DNA of 64,000 nucleotides from Saprospiraceae bacterium (lineage in GTDB: Bacteria > Bacteroidota > Bacteroidia > Chitinophagales > Saprospiraceae). A model generated the notes under the pieces. That model was not told the DNA's origin. It ran no database searches and saw only the letters and a program-made list of their open reading frames with translations. Of the stretch, positions 7,633 to 16,304 are shown piece after piece (positions within the stretch are counted from its first letter, which is position 1; each line of letters opens with the position of its first letter). Location: NCBI GenBank assembly GCA_020628645.1, contig JAHDES010000005.1, positions 1-64,000 of the forward strand, read 5' to 3'. A program made the position numbers and the translations under genes.

Positions 7633-9270
7633 ATGAAAATCGCAATTGCTCAACTCAATTTCCACATTGGTAATTTTGATGGAAATGTCGAAAAAATGCT
7701 CACTGCAATCGCAAACGCGAAAGAAGAAAAAGCTGATTTAATTTGCTTTAGCGAATTAGCAACTTGTGGTTATCCGCCACGAGATTTCCTCGAATTTGAT
7801 GATTTTATCAAAGAAGGAATGGCAGCTATTGATTGTTTGGCGAAAGCCGCAAAAGGTATCGCAGTAGTAGTCGGTGCACCTAGTAAAAATCCAGTAGTGG
7901 AAGGAAAAGATTTGTACAATTCTGCCTATTTTTTAGCAAATGGAACAATCCAACAAGTACAGCACAAAGCCTTATTGCCGACTTACGATGTATTTGATGA
8001 ATACCGCTATTTTGAGCCTGCCAGTGAGTTTAATATTGTGGAATTTAAAGGAAAACGGATTGCACTTACGGTTTGCGAGGACATTTGGAATATTGGTAAT
8101 GAAAATCCTTTATACACCATTTGTCCATTAGATGAATTGATGCCGCAAAAACCAGATTTCGTACTCAATTTATCCGCTTCGCCTTTTTCTTATACGCATG
8201 CTGAAGAGCGTATTCGTATCCTCAAAGCGAATGTAAAACGCTATGGTTTGCCGATGTTTTATGTGAATCATTCAGGTGCACAGACCGAATTATTGTTTGA
8301 TGGAGGATCATTAGTTATAGCTCCAAATGGAGAAATTTATGATGAATTACCCTATTTCGAAGAAGCCATTCGATATTATGAACTAGAAGATGTGAATGCA
8401 GGAAAACAACAATTTACACAGCCTAAAGATAAAATGACACTTATTCATGATGCTTTGGTCATGGGAATTCGTGATTATTTTGGAAAATTAGGTTTTCGTA
8501 AGGCTATTTTTGGTTTATCAGGGGGGATTGATTCGGCGGTAACGGCGGTTTTGGCGGCGCGTGCTTTGGGGGAAGATAATGTGCGTTGTATTTTGATGCC
8601 TTCTCAATTTTCTTCTGGTCATTCGGTCAATGATGCGCGCCAATTAGCGGAGAATTTAGGGATTCAATATGATATTATGCCGATTCAGTCCATGTATGAA
8701 GCATATATGGATACTCTCAAACCACATTTCTGGGGAAAAGATTTTAATGTAACAGAAGAAAACCTTCAAGCGCGCATCCGAGGGATGCTCTTGATGGCAA
8801 TGAGCAATAAATTTGGTAATATTCTTTTAAATACTTCTAATAAATCGGAGATGGCGGTGGGTTATGGTACGCTTTATGGCGATATGTGTGGTGGACTTTC
8901 AGTCATTGGTGATGTTTATAAAACAGAAGTATTTGAACTAGCTCGCTACATGAATAAAGATGGTGAAGTCATTCCTGAAAATACAATTACTAAGCCCCCA
9001 TCTGCGGAATTACGCCCCGATCAAAAAGACTCCGATAGCTTACCCGATTATGATATTTTAGATAAGGTGTTATTTGAATATATCGAAAATCAGCAAGGCC
9101 CGAAAGAGATTATTCAAATGGGTTTTGATGAAAAATTAGTACGCCGTATTCTTCGATTGGTGAACATTAATGAATTTAAACGTCACCAAACAGCTCCTGT
9201 TTTGCGGGTCTCCCGAAAAGCATTTGGTATGGGACGTCGAATGCCTATAGTTGGGAAATATTTATCTTAG
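7633..9270 (+). CDS. nadE: NAD+ synthase, glutamine-hydrolysing
   Basis: A 545-residue two-domain enzyme making NAD+ from deamido-NAD+, ATP and glutamine in the cytoplasm, the last step of NAD biosynthesis. The N-terminal nitrilase-type glutaminase has the triad E41 (FSELATCGYPPRDF), K112 (HKALLPTYDVFDE) and C148 (LTVCEDIW). The C-terminal synthetase has the ATP pyrophosphatase P-loop SGGIDSA near residue 296. The end RMPIVGKYLS is typical. The frame extends upstream to a GTG at 7603, but ATG 7633 (MKIAIAQLNFHIGNFDGNV) matches the family start. It seems to be a single-gene unit behind a structured leader. Confidence 0.96.
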   Translation: MKIAIAQLNFHIGNFDGNVEKMLTAIANAKEEKADLICFSELATCGYPPRDFLEFDDFIKEGMAAIDCLAKAAKGIAVVVGAPSKNPVVEGKDLYNSAYFLANGTIQQVQHKALLPTYDVFDEYRYFEPASEFNIVEFKGKRIALTVCEDIWNIGNENPLYTICPLDELMPQKPDFVLNLSASPFSYTHAEERIRILKANVKRYGLPMFYVNHSGAQTELLFDGGSLVIAPNGEIYDELPYFEEAIRYYELEDVNAGKQQFTQPKDKMTLIHDALVMGIRDYFGKLGFRKAIFGLSGGIDSAVTAVLAARALGEDNVRCILMPSQFSSGHSVNDARQLAENLGIQYDIMPIQSMYEAYMDTLKPHFWGKDFNVTEENLQARIRGMLLMAMSNKFGNILLNTSNKSEMAVGYGTLYGDMCGGLSVIGDVYKTEVFELARYMNKDGEVIPENTITKPPSAELRPDQKDSDSLPDYDILDKVLFEYIENQQGPKEIIQMGFDEKLVRRILRLVNINEFKRHQTAPVLRVSRKAFGMGRRMPIVGKYLS

Positions 9271-9383
9271 ATTTTTTAGTTCAAGTACAAGAAAATAGCC
9301 CCTTGAGCTTGAAGAGGAAATTCGTATTATCATTTTTTGCAATCTGTACGACAGACTTTACGGTTGTATGTAAACTAGCTGTC

Positions 9384-9399
9384 ATTCAATATATTGAAT
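9384..9399. promoter_or_regulatory. 16-bp perfect palindrome, possible operator
   Basis: ATTCAATATATTGAAT is a perfect palindrome 43 bases before the start of the next secreted protein. A dimeric repressor site is possible; no matching promoter was recognised next to it. The rest of the 9271-9441 spacer shows nothing clear. Confidence 0.35.
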
Positions 9400-9441
9400 A
9401 GATAAAATACGACTATTAATTTAGCGGGAAACGGAAAACAT

Positions 9442-10323
9442 ATGAAAAATATAATCTATTTTGTTATTCTCTTACTCTCCCCCTCTATTTCTTTGGTTCA
9501 TGCACAAGACTGGTCGGGAGATGTACAATGGTTGTATTTTCAATCCAATATTAGCCCTACTCCTTACATTGATTATCGGAGAATAAAAAAAATAGGAACA
9601 GATAGCATTCAAGGAAAAGAATGCCACATTTTTGAAGAATCATATGAATATATACACAATGGTGAACATACTATTTTAACTGGATACCCTTTTATGTTAA
9701 GTTATGAGAATAATATCATTTCATATTATGATTCAATACAACAGGTTTTTCATACGATTTATGATTTTAATTTAGAAGAAGGAGATACACTTCATTCCTA
9801 TTGTGCATTTTTTGACACTACTATTCAATCGGAAATAATCGCTGTTGAAGAAATGATAATTGGTGATGATACTTTGAAAAAATTCATAATAAAGGATTTA
9901 TACGAATTTAATATGGGTTGTTCTCTTGTATCTGGTTCGAATGTTATTATTGAGGGAATTGGTACTACGGAATATTTATTTCCATTTCTTGGATTTGCTG
10001 ATCCGCCACCTGGAGGAAATTTAGCCTGTTTTCAAACAGATGATTTTATTTATCCAGACACACTCAATGCATGTGAATTGTTAGTTGCTGTCGATAATAT
10101 CATTTCAGATACAAATGTGAAGCTATTTCCCAATCCAACGGAAGATATTTTAACTATTGAAGTAGATGATTTTAACAAGATTCAACTTTATAACACAGTA
10201 GGTAAATTGCTGCTGACATCCACCCAAAAACAAATAGATCTTAGTAGTTTTGCTTCAGGTGTATATTGGGTAAAACTAAAAATAGCTAATTCGTGGACAA
10301 TACGTAAAATAATAAAACTATAA
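9442..10323 (+). CDS. Secreted protein with T9SS type A sorting domain
   Basis: A 293-residue protein with a Sec signal peptide (cleavage expected after SLVHAQ, about residue 21), a body of about 190 residues without recognised family, and a C-terminal T9SS type A domain from about residue 218: KLFPNPTEDILTIEV, then LYNTVGKLLLTS, and FASGVYWVKLKI near the end. T9SS exports such proteins over the outer membrane and releases or anchors them. The body contains three Cys residues and a WSGDVQWLYFQSN start resembling other lone Saprospiria secreted proteins, but the function is unknown. The following fragment carries the remains of a second such domain. Confidence 0.85.
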   Translation: MKNIIYFVILLLSPSISLVHAQDWSGDVQWLYFQSNISPTPYIDYRRIKKIGTDSIQGKECHIFEESYEYIHNGEHTILTGYPFMLSYENNIISYYDSIQQVFHTIYDFNLEEGDTLHSYCAFFDTTIQSEIIAVEEMIIGDDTLKKFIIKDLYEFNMGCSLVSGSNVIIEGIGTTEYLFPFLGFADPPPGGNLACFQTDDFIYPDTLNACELLVAVDNIISDTNVKLFPNPTEDILTIEVDDFNKIQLYNTVGKLLLTSTQKQIDLSSFASGVYWVKLKIANSWTIRKIIKL

Positions 10324-10353
10324 ATCAATCATTATTGTTGAAACGAAAATGAT

Positions 10354-10663
10354 TTGAAATTTCATATATATTTGTTAGGAGATAACAGGCAGATATGCAG
10401 GGAAATTAAATTTTTAAAACTTGCAAAGTTCCCAAATCCTGTCACAGATAAACTAAATATTCGTTTTTTGTCGTTATCTTTGTGTAAAGTCAATTTAGAG
10501 ATAGTAGGCACAAACGGACAAGTAGTACGCCAATTTAGATGAATAGGCGAACATCGGCAACAATGAATGGCAGATTACTACTTCCAATTTACCTAAAGGG
10601 TTATATTATATTACCATCACTAATGTGATTAGATCATCAACCCAATCGTTTATTGTAAAGTAG
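10354..10663 (+). pseudogene. Decayed T9SS type A sorting domain
   Basis: The first part (to the stop at 10542) reads AKFPNPVTDKLNIRF and VNLEIVGTNGQVVRQFR, the first half of a T9SS sorting domain. After a frame change the second half is found at 10580-10663: TSNLPKGLYYITITN ending SFIVK. No signal peptide or start comes before it. This is the tail of a lost T9SS-cargo gene, broken by at least one frameshift, just after an intact cargo gene. The region 10664-10773 shows no gene. Confidence 0.75.
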
Positions 10664-10773
10664 TGTCGTCTGCAATATGTTTAGTCAATAAGCTATGCTA
10701 TGAGGACTGCTTGAAGCAGAGGCCCAACAATCTCAATGAAGTAATACTACTGTTCTATTCTAAGTATTACAAA

Positions 10774-10805
10774 AAAATCCCTCAGCATCTCTACTGAGGG
10801 ATTTT
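10774..10805 (-). terminator. Intrinsic terminator of the small T9SS protein
   Basis: AAAATCCCTCAG (10774-10785) and CTGAGGGATTTT (10794-10805) form a 12-bp stem with an 8-nt loop. Read on the minus strand, it ends in a T-run of seven. It may also work on the plus strand. Confidence 0.85.
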
Positions 10806-10839
10806 CCTTATCTTTTTGTGAATTTATTATAGTGTGAAA

Positions 10840-11163
10840 TTAGCGTTTGCTAATCCGTTTAGTAGTTATAACCTTTTTATCATGACCAACCAACTGAACT
10901 AAATAAAGTCCTTTGGGTAAATCAGACAAATCATATTTTTTATCTGACTGGACATAATGCGTCTTTAATTTTCGACCAATAAGATTATAAACATACATTT
11001 CTTTTACCACTTCGTTTTTATCGGTAATGGCAATATAATTGGTCGTAGGATTAGGATAAACCTTAATTGTGGCAGCATTTGATACAGCCTTAGTTTCACT
11101 ACTTTGTGCTTGTAGTTGTAATGAAAGAAATCCGATAAAAAAAAGAAGTAAAATTTTCCTCAT
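10840..11163 (-). CDS. Minimal secreted protein: signal peptide plus T9SS sorting domain only
   Basis: Only 107 residues. Signal peptide residues 1-19 (FFIGFLSLQLQAQ), a linker of about 13 residues, then a full T9SS type A domain: IKVYPNPTTNYIAITD, MYVYNLIGRKLKT and LPKGLYLVQLVG. There is no room for a cargo domain. Similar stand-alone sorting-domain proteins occur in Bacteroidota; whether they compete for the sorting machinery or act on the surface is not known. A good terminator follows. The spacer 11164-11412 on its 5' side has no gene that I can see. Confidence 0.85.
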   Translation of the reverse strand: MRKILLLFFIGFLSLQLQAQSSETKAVSNAATIKVYPNPTTNYIAITDKNEVVKEMYVYNLIGRKLKTHYVQSDKKYDLSDLPKGLYLVQLVGHDKKVITTKRISKR

Positions 11164-11412
11164 GCAGTATAATTTTCCAAATTGAAAATACGTTACAACA
11201 AATTAAAATAAATTATTGATTCTAACAAGTAAGACGGGATAAATTTAAGGGAATCTTAACAGATAACACTAATTTTTTCATGTATCGGGAGCATGGGAAG
11301 CTTCTTATTAGCGTTCTTTGAACAAAAACAGCTTGTTACTGCGATTTTAGTTCTTTTATGGTTAAGTTGCTAAAACTAATACAAAAACCAATCCAAAAAA
11401 TGAAAATAAAGA

Positions 11413-11442
11413 GAGAAGAGTTATCTGAAAACAACTCTTCTC
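11413..11442 (-). terminator. Intrinsic terminator of thrS
   Basis: GAGAAGAGTT (11413-11422) pairs with AACTCTTCTC (11433-11442), 8 bases after the thrS stop on the minus strand, followed on that strand by TTTATTTTC. Confidence 0.8.
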
Positions 11443-11449
11443 AATAGTT

Positions 11450-13387
11450 TTATAGTTCTTTTTGAAAATGCTCGACAAATTCTGCAAGGGTCATGCTTCC
11501 CATATCACCTGCCCCTTCATCGCCTTGCCCTGCTTTACGGACGGAAATCTTTCCTTCTTCCATTTCGCGTTCACCAATAATGAGCATATAAGCGATTTTA
11601 CTCACTTGTGCATCGCGAATTTTTTTACCAATCTTTTCTGCTCGACTATCAATGGTGCCACGAATATCCTTTGTTGCCAGTTCATTTTTGACTTGTTCAG
11701 CGTATGCTTGAAATTTATCACTAATGGGCAAAATCTTATATTGCTCAGGTGCTAGCCATAAAGGAAATTTACCCGCACAATGCTCCGTTAATACACCAAT
11801 GAATCGTTCCATCGAGCCAAAAGGAGCGCGGTGAATCATCACGGGACGATATGCCTGATTATCTGAACCAATATATTCCAACTGGAATCGTTCGGGCAAA
11901 TTATAATCCACTTGTATCGTACCTAATTGCCAACTACGACCCAAGGCATCTTTCACCATGAAATCCAATTTAGGCCCATAAAAAGCAGCTTCTCCTAGTT
12001 CTGTAACTGTTTTTAAACCTACTTCTTGAGTTGCCTCAATGATGGCACGTTCTGCTTTATCCCAGTTTTCATCTGAGCCAATATACTTATCTCGGTTCAA
12101 TGGATCACGCAAAGAAATTTGAGCCGTAAAATCTTCAAAACCCAATTTGCGAATTACATGCATCGTTAAATCCAATACATTTAAAAACTCTTCTTTTACT
12201 TGATCTGGCGTACAGAAAATATGGGCATCATCTTGAGTAAATCCACGCACCCGTGTCAATCCATGTAATTCTCCACTTTGCTCATAACGATAAACCGTTC
12301 CAAATTCTGCGATGCGAATCGGGAGTTCTTTATACGAATGGGGTTTGTGCCCATAAATTTCGCAATGGTGTGGACAATTCATTGGTTTTAACAAAAACTC
12401 TTCTCCTTCACGAGGTGTATTGATGGGTTGAAAACTATCTTCACCATATTTTTCATAATGCCCAGAAGTTACATACAAGTCCTTCTTCGCAATATGAGGG
12501 GTAATAACGGGTGTATACCCACGTTTGATTTGCTCTTTTTTTAAGAAATCTTCTAAGCGCGTACGCAAAGCTGTTCCTTTAGGTAACCAAATAGGAAGAC
12601 CAGCGCCTACTTTTTCAGAGAACATGAAAAGTTCTAATTCCGCCCCCAATTTTCGATGATCGCGTTTTTTCGCTTCTTCGAGCATGTGAAGGTATTGTGT
12701 CAATTCCTTTTGTTTTGGAAAAGTGATACCATACACACGGGTCATTTGCTGACGTGATTCATCTCCTTGCCAAAATGCACCCGCCACATTCATGATTTTA
12801 ACAGCTTTGATTTTGCCTGTATCAGGAATATGAGGCCCTTTACAGAGATCCACAAAATTACCTTGCTGATAAAGCGTCAATGCTTCATCTGCTCCACGTT
12901 TTTCAATCAATTCAATTTTATATTCATCGCCTTTTTCAGTGAAAAAAGCGAGGGCATCATCTCTTGAAATATCTTTGCGGTCAAAAGTGTTCTTCTGACG
13001 CGCCAATTCTAACATTTTCTGTTCGATTTTCTTAAAATCGTTAGAAGAAATTGGATTACCTCCTGTATCTACATCATAATAAAAGCCATTATCGGTAGCG
13101 GGGCCTGTACCGAATTTAATACTTGGATACAAGGCTTCTAAAGCTTCTGCCATCAAGTGCGCAGAAGAGTGCCAAAATGATTTTTTACCATCTTTATCAT
13201 TCCAGGTGAGTAGTTGAACGTGTGCATCATTTTCAATAGGGCGATTGGCATCCCATACTTCGCCATTTACTTTGGCAGACAATACATTACGCGCCAAGCC
13301 TTCACTTATGGATTTTGCTACATCCATCGCTGACGCGCCTTGCTCATACTCCCGAACACTGCCGTCGGGTAAGGTAATCTTTATCAT
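11450..13387 (-). CDS. thrS: Threonyl-tRNA synthetase
   Basis: About 645 residues, the normal bacterial length. Domains in order: TGS (residues 1-60, [14 protein letters not shown]), editing domain with H73-SSA-H77 (HxxxH), then the class II core. The core shows the zinc Cys in [10 protein letters not shown], motif 2 in [20 protein letters not shown], and motif 3 in [11 protein letters not shown]. The anticodon-binding domain follows ([16 protein letters not shown]). It charges tRNA-Thr and removes mischarged serine. The frame extends upstream to 13453; ATG 13387 fits the TGS start, though ATG 13408 ([10 protein letters not shown]) is also possible. A clear promoter and a leader hairpin lie upstream. 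Confidence 0.97.
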   Translation of the reverse strand: MIKITLPDGSVREYEQGASAMDVAKSISEGLARNVLSAKVNGEVWDANRPIENDAHVQLLTWNDKDGKKSFWHSSAHLMAEALEALYPSIKFGTGPATDNGFYYDVDTGGNPISSNDFKKIEQKMLELARQKNTFDRKDISRDDALAFFTEKGDEYKIELIEKRGADEALTLYQQGNFVDLCKGPHIPDTGKIKAVKIMNVAGAFWQGDESRQQMTRVYGITFPKQKELTQYLHMLEEAKKRDHRKLGAELELFMFSEKVGAGLPIWLPKGTALRTRLEDFLKKEQIKRGYTPVITPHIAKKDLYVTSGHYEKYGEDSFQPINTPREGEEFLLKPMNCPHHCEIYGHKPHSYKELPIRIAEFGTVYRYEQSGELHGLTRVRGFTQDDAHIFCTPDQVKEEFLNVLDLTMHVIRKLGFEDFTAQISLRDPLNRDKYIGSDENWDKAERAIIEATQEVGLKTVTELGEAAFYGPKLDFMVKDALGRSWQLGTIQVDYNLPERFQLEYIGSDNQAYRPVMIHRAPFGSMERFIGVLTEHCAGKFPLWLAPEQYKILPISDKFQAYAEQVKNELATKDIRGTIDSRAEKIGKKIRDAQVSKIAYMLIIGEREMEEGKISVRKAGQGDEGAGDMGSMTLAEFVEHFQKEL

Positions 13388-13504
13388 GGTATCTATGTTT
13401 ACTCCCATTTTTCTAATTAGATTATTAAAGTTCAAGCGCAAGATCAAGTACAAGTATCAATGTTTAAATTAAACTTGTGATTCTAAAAGCACTTTCAATT
13501 GTCA

Positions 13505-13562
13505 AAAAGAACTTATTTAATATTGTATCTAACTACGCAATCTAGATGGGAAAAGTTCTTTT
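13505..13562 (-). promoter_or_regulatory. Leader hairpin of thrS, attenuator-like
   Basis: AAAAGAACTT (minus strand from 13562) pairs over 10 bp with AAGTTCTTTT (to 13505), with ATCTA/TAGAT nested in the 38-base loop. It starts at about the predicted transcript start and its 3' arm runs into a T-run, as in a transcription attenuator. About 115 bases of leader follow before the ATG. I see no T-box specifier motif. Confidence 0.45.
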
Positions 13563-13570
13563 ATGCGCTG

Positions 13571-13600
13571 CAAAATTAGTTTTTTTAAAAGGACTACAAA
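13571..13600 (-). promoter_or_regulatory. thrS promoter
   Basis: On the minus strand TTTG (13600-13597) and TAATTTTG (13578-13571) are spaced by 18 bases, a good match to the Bacteroidota -33/-7 consensus. The leader to the ATG would be about 175 bases. The promoter overlaps no gene; it begins 15 bases after the stop of the small upstream gene. Confidence 0.6.
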
Positions 13601-13614
13601 AAGGAATGATACAA

Positions 13615-13755
13615 TTAACGATAACGATCTACAATTTCCTTAGAGATACGTAGTCCTTGTTGGAGTTCTTTTTGTACCAAAGCTGTTGCTTGTATGACTT
13701 TACCTTCTTTAATTAGTTTTTTGATTTGATTTTCTAAATTTTCAGGTATTTGCAT
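13615..13755 (-). CDS. 46-residue L7/L12-C-domain-like small protein
   Basis: A short gene reading MQIPENLENQIKKLIKEG and ending GLRISKEIVDRYR. The pattern IKKLIKEGKVIQA...ELQQGLRISKEIVD follows the helix-turn-helix of the ribosomal L7/L12 C-terminal domain (I..Y...TG.GLKEAK..VD), also found as small stand-alone proteins. It begins 12 bases after the DinB-like gene on the same strand, so both are probably co-transcribed. Function is unknown; coding potential rests on the motif and the tight spacing. Confidence 0.65.
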   Translation of the reverse strand: MQIPENLENQIKKLIKEGKVIQATALVQKELQQGLRISKEIVDRYR

Positions 13756-13767
13756 GATGATACATTT

Positions 13768-14253
13768 TTATTCTGCTAAAATAGCTCTTCTTAATGCTAA
13801 GCAACTTCCCAAATGTAGTGCTTCATGTAGCGCATTGAAAGTAATTGCTTCGTCAATAGAATGCAATGTTATGCCGAAACTAGTCGGATATTCTTTAAAG
13901 TTGGCTAATTTTCCCGCTTCATAATCCAAATGAGTTTGATCGAGGGTAGATTGAGCGAGTGCTTGTAGTGCTTCAAATTCGGCTATACTTACTTCTCCTT
14001 CTGGTTTTGAACCTTTGCGATAACGGGTGATGATCTCCTTATCAAGTAGCATGGGGATGCCCGACAGCCCATAGTTTAACAATTGCTGGGTGACAATGAC
14101 ATGTCCATAATTCCAGATAAGATTATTATTAAATCCTTTGGGAATTTGATTGATTTGCTCGTGCGAAAGGGATTGTAAAATACCAAGTATATTTTTGCGG
14201 CACGCACGGATATTATTGAGGGTAGTGGAAATACTAATCATTTTATTAGACAT
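13768..14253 (-). CDS. DinB/YfiT-like four-helix protein
   Basis: About 161 residues forming a DinB-like four-helix bundle. The three metal-ligand histidines typical of the family are seen in NYGHVIVTQ (near residue 50) and FNALHEALHLG (near 145, H-x-x-x-H). Members bind divalent metals and many act as thiol-dependent transferases; no substrate can be named. The frame opens with a GTG at 14265; ATG 14253 (MSNKMISIST) or 14241 are likelier. The small L7/L12-like gene follows. Confidence 0.85.
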   Translation of the reverse strand: MSNKMISISTTLNNIRACRKNILGILQSLSHEQINQIPKGFNNNLIWNYGHVIVTQQLLNYGLSGIPMLLDKEIITRYRKGSKPEGEVSIAEFEALQALAQSTLDQTHLDYEAGKLANFKEYPTSFGITLHSIDEAITFNALHEALHLGSCLALRRAILAE

Positions 14254-14271
14254 TTGATGAGCCACAAAAAT

Positions 14272-14311
14272 AAAAAAGACTTGCAGGGAATTACACCAAC
14301 AAGTCTTTTTT
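14272..14311 (-). terminator. Intrinsic terminator of the PDZ gene
   Basis: AAAAAAGACTTG (14272-14283) pairs with CAAGTCTTTTTT (14300-14311). It lies 22 bases after the stop of the double-PDZ gene and directly before the DinB-like gene. Confidence 0.85.
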
Positions 14312-14333
14312 TGAAAAAAATAAGAGAAGTTTT

Positions 14334-16076
14334 TTATTGATTCACAATAATTTTTTCGGTGAATACTTTTGCTCCTTGCTGAATTTTCAAGAAGTAAATA
14401 CCTTCATTGGAATCAGAAAGATCAATTTTTTTATTGAATACTCCACTGAAATTTGGCATTTCTTCCGTAAACACTTCTTTACCTGCTAAATCGACAATGC
14501 TCACGCGCGTTGCCATTTTTTCTGGCGTTTCAAACTTGATCGTTACTTGACCAGAAGTAGGATTCGGGTACAACTCAAAGGTAGAAACAGAAAGCGTATT
14601 TTCAGGAAGGATATTTATATCTTCTTCAATGATTGTTTCTGTGATGGTCTCTTCTTCGCCATCTTCAATGATGATTTCTACTTTTCTATCTGCACTTTTG
14701 CCTTCACAACAATTCGGTGGGCAACAGCTTCCATTTTTTGTCATAGCTGCTGCTGCTAAAGTAGCTTTAGTAGCTGTTTTTTTATTGCCGCGAATATATT
14801 GGATTTTGATTTCGTCCCCTATTTCGTAATCTTGTACTTCATCAATTAAATCGTCGATGTCTCCTATTTTTTCTTTATTTACTTTAATAATGACATCATT
14901 GGCAAGTAAACCTGCACGATCTGCTGCTGAATTTTCGGCTACACTAATAACTCTTGCTCCGCCATCTTCTTCTGCATTTTCGATGGTGACGCCCAAACGA
15001 GGTTTAGGTTCAGTTTTACAGCAGTTATCTTTTTTTAGACGATAGGTTTTACCATTTAAATCAGTCCAAGAACCACCCTGTCCTTTATATTTATGCACTT
15101 CTACTTTGCGCATATCAGGTTTTTTACCTAAAAGAGCTTTAGTGCTTTTGGTTTGTCCATCTCTAGTGTATTGAATATCAATTTGATCCCCAATTTTGTA
15201 ATCGTTCATTAACTCAATTAACGATTGATAATTATTGGTAGGCTGTGCATTGATGGTACGGATAATATCACCTTTTTGAAGACCCGCTTTTTTAGCAGCG
15301 CCGCTGTCCATAACTTCTTCAATATAAACGCCTTTTCCTTCGTCTACATTAGAGATTTGAACACCTAAATAAGGACGGTTTTCATTCATAGCACCGTCAC
15401 CTATGCGTTTTTTGATGATTTTAATTTGTTTTTCGCCTTCGCCACCCATGATTTCTTCAATCTTGATATCCATATCTTCAAGGATTTCATCCATATCATC
15501 TTCACCATCCATACGCATGATACGAATTTGGCGGTGACCATCTTCAGTGGTGCTTTCAATTTTTTCCATGATGTCTTCTGTAGAAGAACCATCTTCATCA
15601 TCTGTTTTAATGATAATGACTTTTTTACCATCAAATTCTCCTTCTTCTACTTTTTCACCATTGATAAAAATGTTATCTCCATCAACAGTGACTTCAATTT
15701 CTTCTTCTTCAAAAACGAATTCATTTTCTTCATTTTCTTCTTCTCCCGAAGGACGAGCAGCGATTTGTTGAACGTCTACATCTACTTCAACTTCTCCTTG
15801 AAAATCGCCAATTTCTTCTTCCACTAATTCTTGAATTTTTTCAATTTCACTTTCATCTCCCGTTCGGACGATTTTTTTGACAGTAGTATTGCCTTCTTCG
15901 TCAGTCATTTTGATGGTAACAGTAGCTTTCAAGCTACTACCAGGGGGGCAGGCTTCCGCATTACCCTCTTTAATAATAATAGTTTCTTCATTTTGTGCAG
16001 TAGCAATGAATGGAATGCAGAAAAGCATGGCTACAGCAAATAGATAGGCTCGAATAAGATTGTTAGGCTGATTCAT
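14334..16076 (-). CDS. Secreted double-PDZ protein with T9SS type A sorting domain
   Basis: 580 residues. Signal peptide to about residue 28 (FCIPFIATAQ), a very acidic region about 30-225, PDZ 1 at about 233-315 (YLGVQISNVDEGKGVYIEEV, KAGLQKGDII), PDZ 2 at about 360-440 (RLGVTIENAEEDGGARVISV, RAGLLANDVIIKV), a Cys-rich knot near 452 (CCPPNCC) and a T9SS domain at the end (FELYPNPTSGQVTIKF, NEGIYFLKIQQG). There is no protease domain, so it is not HtrA; PDZ pairs probably bind protein C-termini at the cell surface. The CCPPNCC cluster could bind metal or make disulfides. It is divergent from the histidine kinase gene, which may regulate it. Confidence 0.85.
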   Translation of the reverse strand: MNQPNNLIRAYLFAVAMLFCIPFIATAQNEETIIIKEGNAEACPPGSSLKATVTIKMTDEEGNTTVKKIVRTGDESEIEKIQELVEEEIGDFQGEVEVDVDVQQIAARPSGEEENEENEFVFEEEEIEVTVDGDNIFINGEKVEEGEFDGKKVIIIKTDDEDGSSTEDIMEKIESTTEDGHRQIRIMRMDGEDDMDEILEDMDIKIEEIMGGEGEKQIKIIKKRIGDGAMNENRPYLGVQISNVDEGKGVYIEEVMDSGAAKKAGLQKGDIIRTINAQPTNNYQSLIELMNDYKIGDQIDIQYTRDGQTKSTKALLGKKPDMRKVEVHKYKGQGGSWTDLNGKTYRLKKDNCCKTEPKPRLGVTIENAEEDGGARVISVAENSAADRAGLLANDVIIKVNKEKIGDIDDLIDEVQDYEIGDEIKIQYIRGNKKTATKATLAAAAMTKNGSCCPPNCCEGKSADRKVEIIIEDGEEETITETIIEEDINILPENTLSVSTFELYPNPTSGQVTIKFETPEKMATRVSIVDLAGKEVFTEEMPNFSGVFNKKIDLSDSNEGIYFLKIQQGAKVFTEKIIVNQ

Positions 16077-16253
16077 TTTATAAAATATTTTATCTCAATG
16101 AAATTTAAATTATGGAAAGTTTTTATAAAGTTTTCCATTACTAAGATACAAAAAATTATACCAGAGGTTGCAATCAAATGAAGTAGGATTTATTTTCTGA
16201 GCCAAAATCGTTAAATTGCTGTTAAAGTGGGGTGTACAACATCCACAAAGGAG

Positions 16254-16261
16254 TATATTTG
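16254..16261 (+). promoter_or_regulatory. -7 element of the histidine kinase gene
   Basis: TATATTTG matches TAnnTTTG; a start of transcription near 16268 would leave a leader of about 37 bases before ATG 16305. The -33 position lacks a clear TTTG. Confidence 0.45.
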
Positions 16262-16304
16262 TAGTATACTTAGAAATAAACCATATTTTCTTCATCTATT
16301 GCCT

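Noticed and set aside
15426-15827. Phe-rich plus-strand frame in the PDZ gene
   Set aside because: Antisense of Glu/Lys codons; typical shadow frame.
16227-16304. GTG start extending the histidine kinase by 26 residues
   Set aside because: It would lie before the -7 element at 16254 and before the first membrane helix.
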